NCBI GenBank assembly: GCA_016865895.1
Contig: VGNY01000012.1
Location: forward strand, 1 to 32,358
Reading direction: 5' to 3'
DNA length: 32,358 bases
Origin: Chloroflexota bacterium
Lineage (GTDB): Bacteria; Chloroflexota; Dehalococcoidia; GIF9; UBA5629
Positions 29,837 through 32,358 of this stretch are shown piece after piece. Below the pieces are notes generated by a model. The model made no database searches. It worked only from the letters and a program-made list of their open reading frames with translations, and had not been told where the DNA came from. The translations under genes were made by a program, and so were the position numbers. How positions within the stretch are numbered: position 1 is the first letter of the stretch; each line of letters opens with the position of its first letter.

Positions 29837-31792
29837 CTACACGTTAACCGGCAGTCCTAGCTCTTTAAGCTTCTCGGCAGTGGGGCGACTGGTCTTTTTG
29901 TCCCAGCCGTGCTCATCATAGTAGTCATCTAGAATCCGGTCTACGTCTTCCTTAGTCAAGGGGGTAGTTCCAAAATAATCCTTCAGGATATACTCCCTGT
30001 CCACCCCTTTAAGAGGCTGGAACCATATCTCAGGCGGCTCATCATCTTTGCGGTCGAAACCAGCCCTGTAATTGAGCAGCTTCCACATATTCCATACGCG
30101 CTCACTGGCCAACTTCAGGTCCGCCGGTGTCACTTCAATGCCAGTAACCGCCGAGTACAGCTCAGCTAAAATCTTCATACTGTAGAATCTGGAGATGTAA
30201 AGCCGGTGGCACTGACCAAACATGTTGAACAGGTTGAAGAAATCCTCCCCGTGCTTTGCCAGCCGCCCAACATTAAATGAGCTCTCGGTAAAGATGCGAC
30301 CTATTGCCTCTTCAGGTACTCCACATCTGTCAGCATGTTTTAGAAGCTCCTTCATCGGCCAACCCGGGCTATACGAAGGAGCGCCCATAGCCGCAGCCAC
30401 CCCTAATGAGCGTCCGGGATACACCATCATCTCGAATTGCATCGGGCCAAATCCTGACACCCTGGGGTCAAAGATTACGAATTGCCCCTTTATCACATTC
30501 TGGACATATTTCTCCACTCCCTTCCCAATCTTGCGTGCAGCACCGATGACACCGTCAGCCAAGATATCACCAAAGCCCTCCCTAAAAGCAGTCATCTTCG
30601 TTAGTTTAAGAAGAGTGTCAAATTCCCGGTTCAACTCTATGCCGCCGGTGTCTTCTCCGGTGATAATGCCTTCCTCGTATAAGGTAACCACGAAATCAAT
30701 GAGCCCCTCAAAACTGTAGACTCTGTCAATGCCATAGCGGTTTACCATATTGAAAAAGCGGAGGGCATCGGCATATCTATCCAAAGGAGAAGCCTCGGCG
30801 CGATGCCCGAATACGGGTGAGGCAGTCATTATCGCCCCTACGGCGAATACCGCAGTGTCGTATGTCATCATGCCACGCTCAGGCAGGTCCAAACGGTCCT
30901 TGTCGGACATGGGACAGGTGATGCAGGCGATTTTCCTACGACTACGCTTATGAAGCTCATAAATTTCCGCCTGTATCTCCTTTATATTCGGCGGGTAGGG
31001 CATAAGAGCAGAAGAGTGCTTGGCTAACATTCCCTCTGGCACCCAACCGGAGGTCATAGTCATCGCGCCGCCTTTCATCATCTCATCACGCAGGTGATAT
31101 TCCCTGACCCGATTTAATATTTCATCAACAAGCTTCTGTAACCGTTTTGGGTCAGCCACCGTGGTCCCTCTTGTACCCCGGAGGGCAACTATGGCTTTAA
31201 GCTTCTTTGAGCCCATCACGGCGCAAAGCCCGCCCGAACCCAGGGTGCCCCCCTTATCTATCTGCGTGACCGAGATGTTAACCAGGTTTTCCCCCGCCTG
31301 ACCGATTGGGATGACACTGCACTGCTCATACATCCTCCTCAGCTCATCCGTAGTTTCAAAAACGTCCATCCCCCAGAGGTCACTTGCATCGCATATCTGC
31401 ACATCGTCGTCATGTATTTTAAGATAGGCCGGCTTATCTGACCGTCCGGTAATTACCACATGGTCATAACCTGAGGATTTAAGGAAGTGGCTGAAATAGC
31501 CGCCACCATTGCTGTGAGGAAAGGAACCGTTAAGAGGCGATTTATGTATAACCATCACTTCTGAAGAGCCTGGTATCATGGTGCCATTAAATGGACCTGT
31601 GCCGATAATTATGGCATTCTGAGGAGAAAGCGGCTCTGCATCCGGAGGTATGAGGTCATAAGCCAGCTTGTTGTTAATACCAGCGCCGCCGATGTAGGTT
31701 CTGACCATTTCAGCATCGAGCGGCTCCTTCTTTACGCTGCCGCTGGTCAGGTCAACATAGAGAATCTTACCGGCATAACCTGGTAGTCCCAT
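29837..31792 (-). CDS. Aldehyde:ferredoxin oxidoreductase-family tungsten enzyme, copy 2
   Basis: A 651-residue AOR-family protein with the classical start MGLPGYAGKILYVDLTSGSV and RTYIGGAGINNKLA. The first cluster motif reads ACITCPMSDKD: Cys290 and Cys293 are present but the third ligand position of CX2CX3C is Asp297. The fourth cysteine is Cys528 in FGQCHRLY. Either Asp ligates the cluster or the cluster is changed or lost. The remaining tungstopterin domain looks complete (GTGPFNGTMIPGSSE, ITGRSDKPAYLKI). The substrate is unknown. A 2x[4Fe-4S] ferredoxin gene lies upstream on the same strand and is the likely electron partner; a twin-hairpin repeat separates them. Confidence 0.9.
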   Translation of the reverse strand: MGLPGYAGKILYVDLTSGSVKKEPLDAEMVRTYIGGAGINNKLAYDLIPPDAEPLSPQNAIIIGTGPFNGTMIPGSSEVMVIHKSPLNGSFPHSNGGGYFSHFLKSSGYDHVVITGRSDKPAYLKIHDDDVQICDASDLWGMDVFETTDELRRMYEQCSVIPIGQAGENLVNISVTQIDKGGTLGSGGLCAVMGSKKLKAIVALRGTRGTTVADPKRLQKLVDEILNRVREYHLRDEMMKGGAMTMTSGWVPEGMLAKHSSALMPYPPNIKEIQAEIYELHKRSRRKIACITCPMSDKDRLDLPERGMMTYDTAVFAVGAIMTASPVFGHRAEASPLDRYADALRFFNMVNRYGIDRVYSFEGLIDFVVTLYEEGIITGEDTGGIELNREFDTLLKLTKMTAFREGFGDILADGVIGAARKIGKGVEKYVQNVIKGQFVIFDPRVSGFGPMQFEMMVYPGRSLGVAAAMGAPSYSPGWPMKELLKHADRCGVPEEAIGRIFTESSFNVGRLAKHGEDFFNLFNMFGQCHRLYISRFYSMKILAELYSAVTGIEVTPADLKLASERVWNMWKLLNYRAGFDRKDDEPPEIWFQPLKGVDREYILKDYFGTTPLTKEDVDRILDDYYDEHGWDKKTSRPTAEKLKELGLPVNV

Positions 31793-31896
31793 ACTACACT
31801 TCCTTCCTTACCTTCTGGAGGCCGCTTAATTTTGACTCAGCTTTAAACACAGATTCACTTCGACCATCTTTGCTAATCTTCACCTCCACATTCCTC

Positions 31897-31960
31897 GTAG
31901 GGACAGACCTTTAGGTCTGTCCGCTTTGAATTTGGACAGGTTTAAAAACCTGTCCCTACA
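31897..31960. repeat. Twin-hairpin repeat overlapping the ferredoxin 3' end
   Basis: GTAGGGACAGACCT-TT-AGGTCTGTCC followed by GGACAGGTTT-AA-AAACCTGTCC and ending CCTACA. It is nearly the same as the element at 29643-29701, with a longer spacer. Its right end lies inside the ferredoxin reading frame. Confidence 0.88.
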
Positions 31961-32226
31961 TTTTTAAACAGCCTCTTCTGTCGAGTTAAAGCCCCGTACG
32001 GGCAATATGTGACACAGACACCACATCTATCACATTCGTCGGTGAAAGTTATCTCAAATTCATTGGGGCTGTTGACCAATCTCCTGACCTGAATCCGTGC
32101 GGCAGCTAAATTAAATGTGCCATCAAGCCTGAAGGAACAACTTAACATACAGGTCATGCAGCCGGCACATTTTGAGGCGTCGGCATTGATTAAAAGGGCA
32201 CTTTTCTTGACAGCTTTTCTTGACAT
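31942..32226 (-). CDS. 2x[4Fe-4S] ferredoxin-like protein
   Basis: A 94-residue iron-sulfur protein. The first cluster motif is CAGCMTCMLSC near residues 20-30 and the second is CDRCGVCVTYCPYGAL near 64-79. Four further residues of the typical ferredoxin fold are replaced by an insertion (about 31-60) as in AOR-associated or DMSO-reductase-type electron-transfer subunits. The frame ends VGTGF-stop, and these last codons are encoded by the repeat at 31897-31960, so the natural C-terminus has been replaced. It precedes AOR copy 2 by 149 bp on the same strand and probably carries its electrons. The start is ATG at 32226 with a weak ribosome site. Confidence 0.87.
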   Translation of the reverse strand: MSRKAVKKSALLINADASKCAGCMTCMLSCSFRLDGTFNLAAARIQVRRLVNSPNEFEITFTDECDRCGVCVTYCPYGALTRQKRLFKNVGTGF

Positions 32227-32249
32227 CTGCGGAACTTCGAGCCGCCCCT

Positions 32250-32278
32250 AGCGTATTTCAAATCGGAGCTATTGTCAA
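32250..32278 (-). promoter_or_regulatory. Promoter of the ferredoxin/AOR copy 2 genes
   Basis: On the minus strand TTGACA (32278-32273) is followed after 17 bp by TACGCT (32255-32250), 23 bp upstream of the ferredoxin ATG. The -35 box is perfect, the -10 box weak. Confidence 0.45.
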
Positions 32279-32322
32279 GGACTTTCCACCCATGAGAGTG
32301 TTTATGAACTCTCCGTCTTGAA

Positions 32323-32352
32323 TGTAGTGCGACCCTTTAGGGTCGCTTTTTT
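32323..32352 (+). repeat. Half twin-hairpin repeat acting as a possible terminator
   Basis: TGTAG followed by GCGACCC-TTTA-GGGTCGC (32329-32346; the loop is counted as TTTA) and six T residues (32347-32352). The stem and TGTAGTGCGACC start match the second hairpin of the element at 29512-29575 read on the other strand. On the plus strand it has the form of an intrinsic terminator. Confidence 0.6.
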
Positions 32353-32358
32353 CCAATG

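Noticed and set aside
29512-31960. CRISPR array
   Set aside because: The repeated units are few, differ in stem sequence and are not separated by regular unique spacers; no cas genes are present.

Overview
The window most resembles a chromosome segment of an uncultured anaerobic bacterium of the Chloroflexota, class Dehalococcoidia or a close relative. This is inferred from gene content, not from a marker gene: tungsten-type aldehyde:ferredoxin oxidoreductases, CaiB/BaiF CoA-transferases, an NDP-forming acyl-CoA synthetase, an NrpR-type regulator, an FMN-binding glutamate-synthase-like protein, and many intergenic palindromic repeats. No rRNA, tRNA, CRISPR array, prophage or complete insertion sequence was seen. 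Genes lie on both strands in short operons.

Region by region. 1-4970 holds the 3' end of queH, an HD-domain protein, a minus-strand acyl-CoA dehydrogenase followed by a small Cys-rich protein, and a divergent plus-strand pair: a sphingosine-phosphate-lyase-like PLP decarboxylase and a TauE/SafE exporter. Two small unknown genes follow. 5051-11054 is a plus-strand catabolic gene set behind a strong promoter: CoA-transferase, APC permease, enoyl-CoA hydratase, atypical amidohydrolase and saccharopine-dehydrogenase-like oxidoreductase. 11335-13881 is an iron-uptake operon (Fur-family regulator, feoA, feoB) with a palindromic operator over its promoter. 13972-15684 has a plsC-type acyltransferase followed by ispH. 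15690-17536 (minus) has a HIT protein, a stand-alone Lrp/AsnC ligand-binding domain and an AMACR-like CoA-transferase/racemase. 17621-21253 has an NrpR-like nitrogen regulator behind a consensus promoter and operator, overlapping hisF, then the glutamate-synthase-like protein.

21489-32278 is mostly minus strand and looks like carboxylic-acid/acyl-CoA metabolism with low-potential redox chemistry. It encodes an NDP-forming acyl-CoA synthetase, a MoaD/ThiS-like protein coupled to a first AOR, an MFE-2-like 3-hydroxyacyl-CoA dehydrogenase, a 4-hydroxybutyryl-CoA dehydratase-family protein with all four cluster ligands, a 3-hydroxybutyryl-CoA dehydrogenase (plus strand), a second AOR lacking one canonical cluster cysteine, and a 2x[4Fe-4S] ferredoxin.

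The genes suggest an organism that activates organic acids to CoA thioesters (CoA-transferases, ACD), passes them through beta-oxidation steps (dehydrogenase, hydratase, two hydroxyacyl-CoA dehydrogenases, 4HB-CoA dehydratase), and exchanges electrons with ferredoxin through AORs. The least explained parts are the 5-11 kb gene set, the two AORs with unusual cysteine motifs, the NrpR/hisF/glutamate-synthase arrangement with a GGCA-N6-TGCC operator, and a family of about 60-bp twin-hairpin repeats, one copy of which supplies the last codons and stop of the ferredoxin gene.
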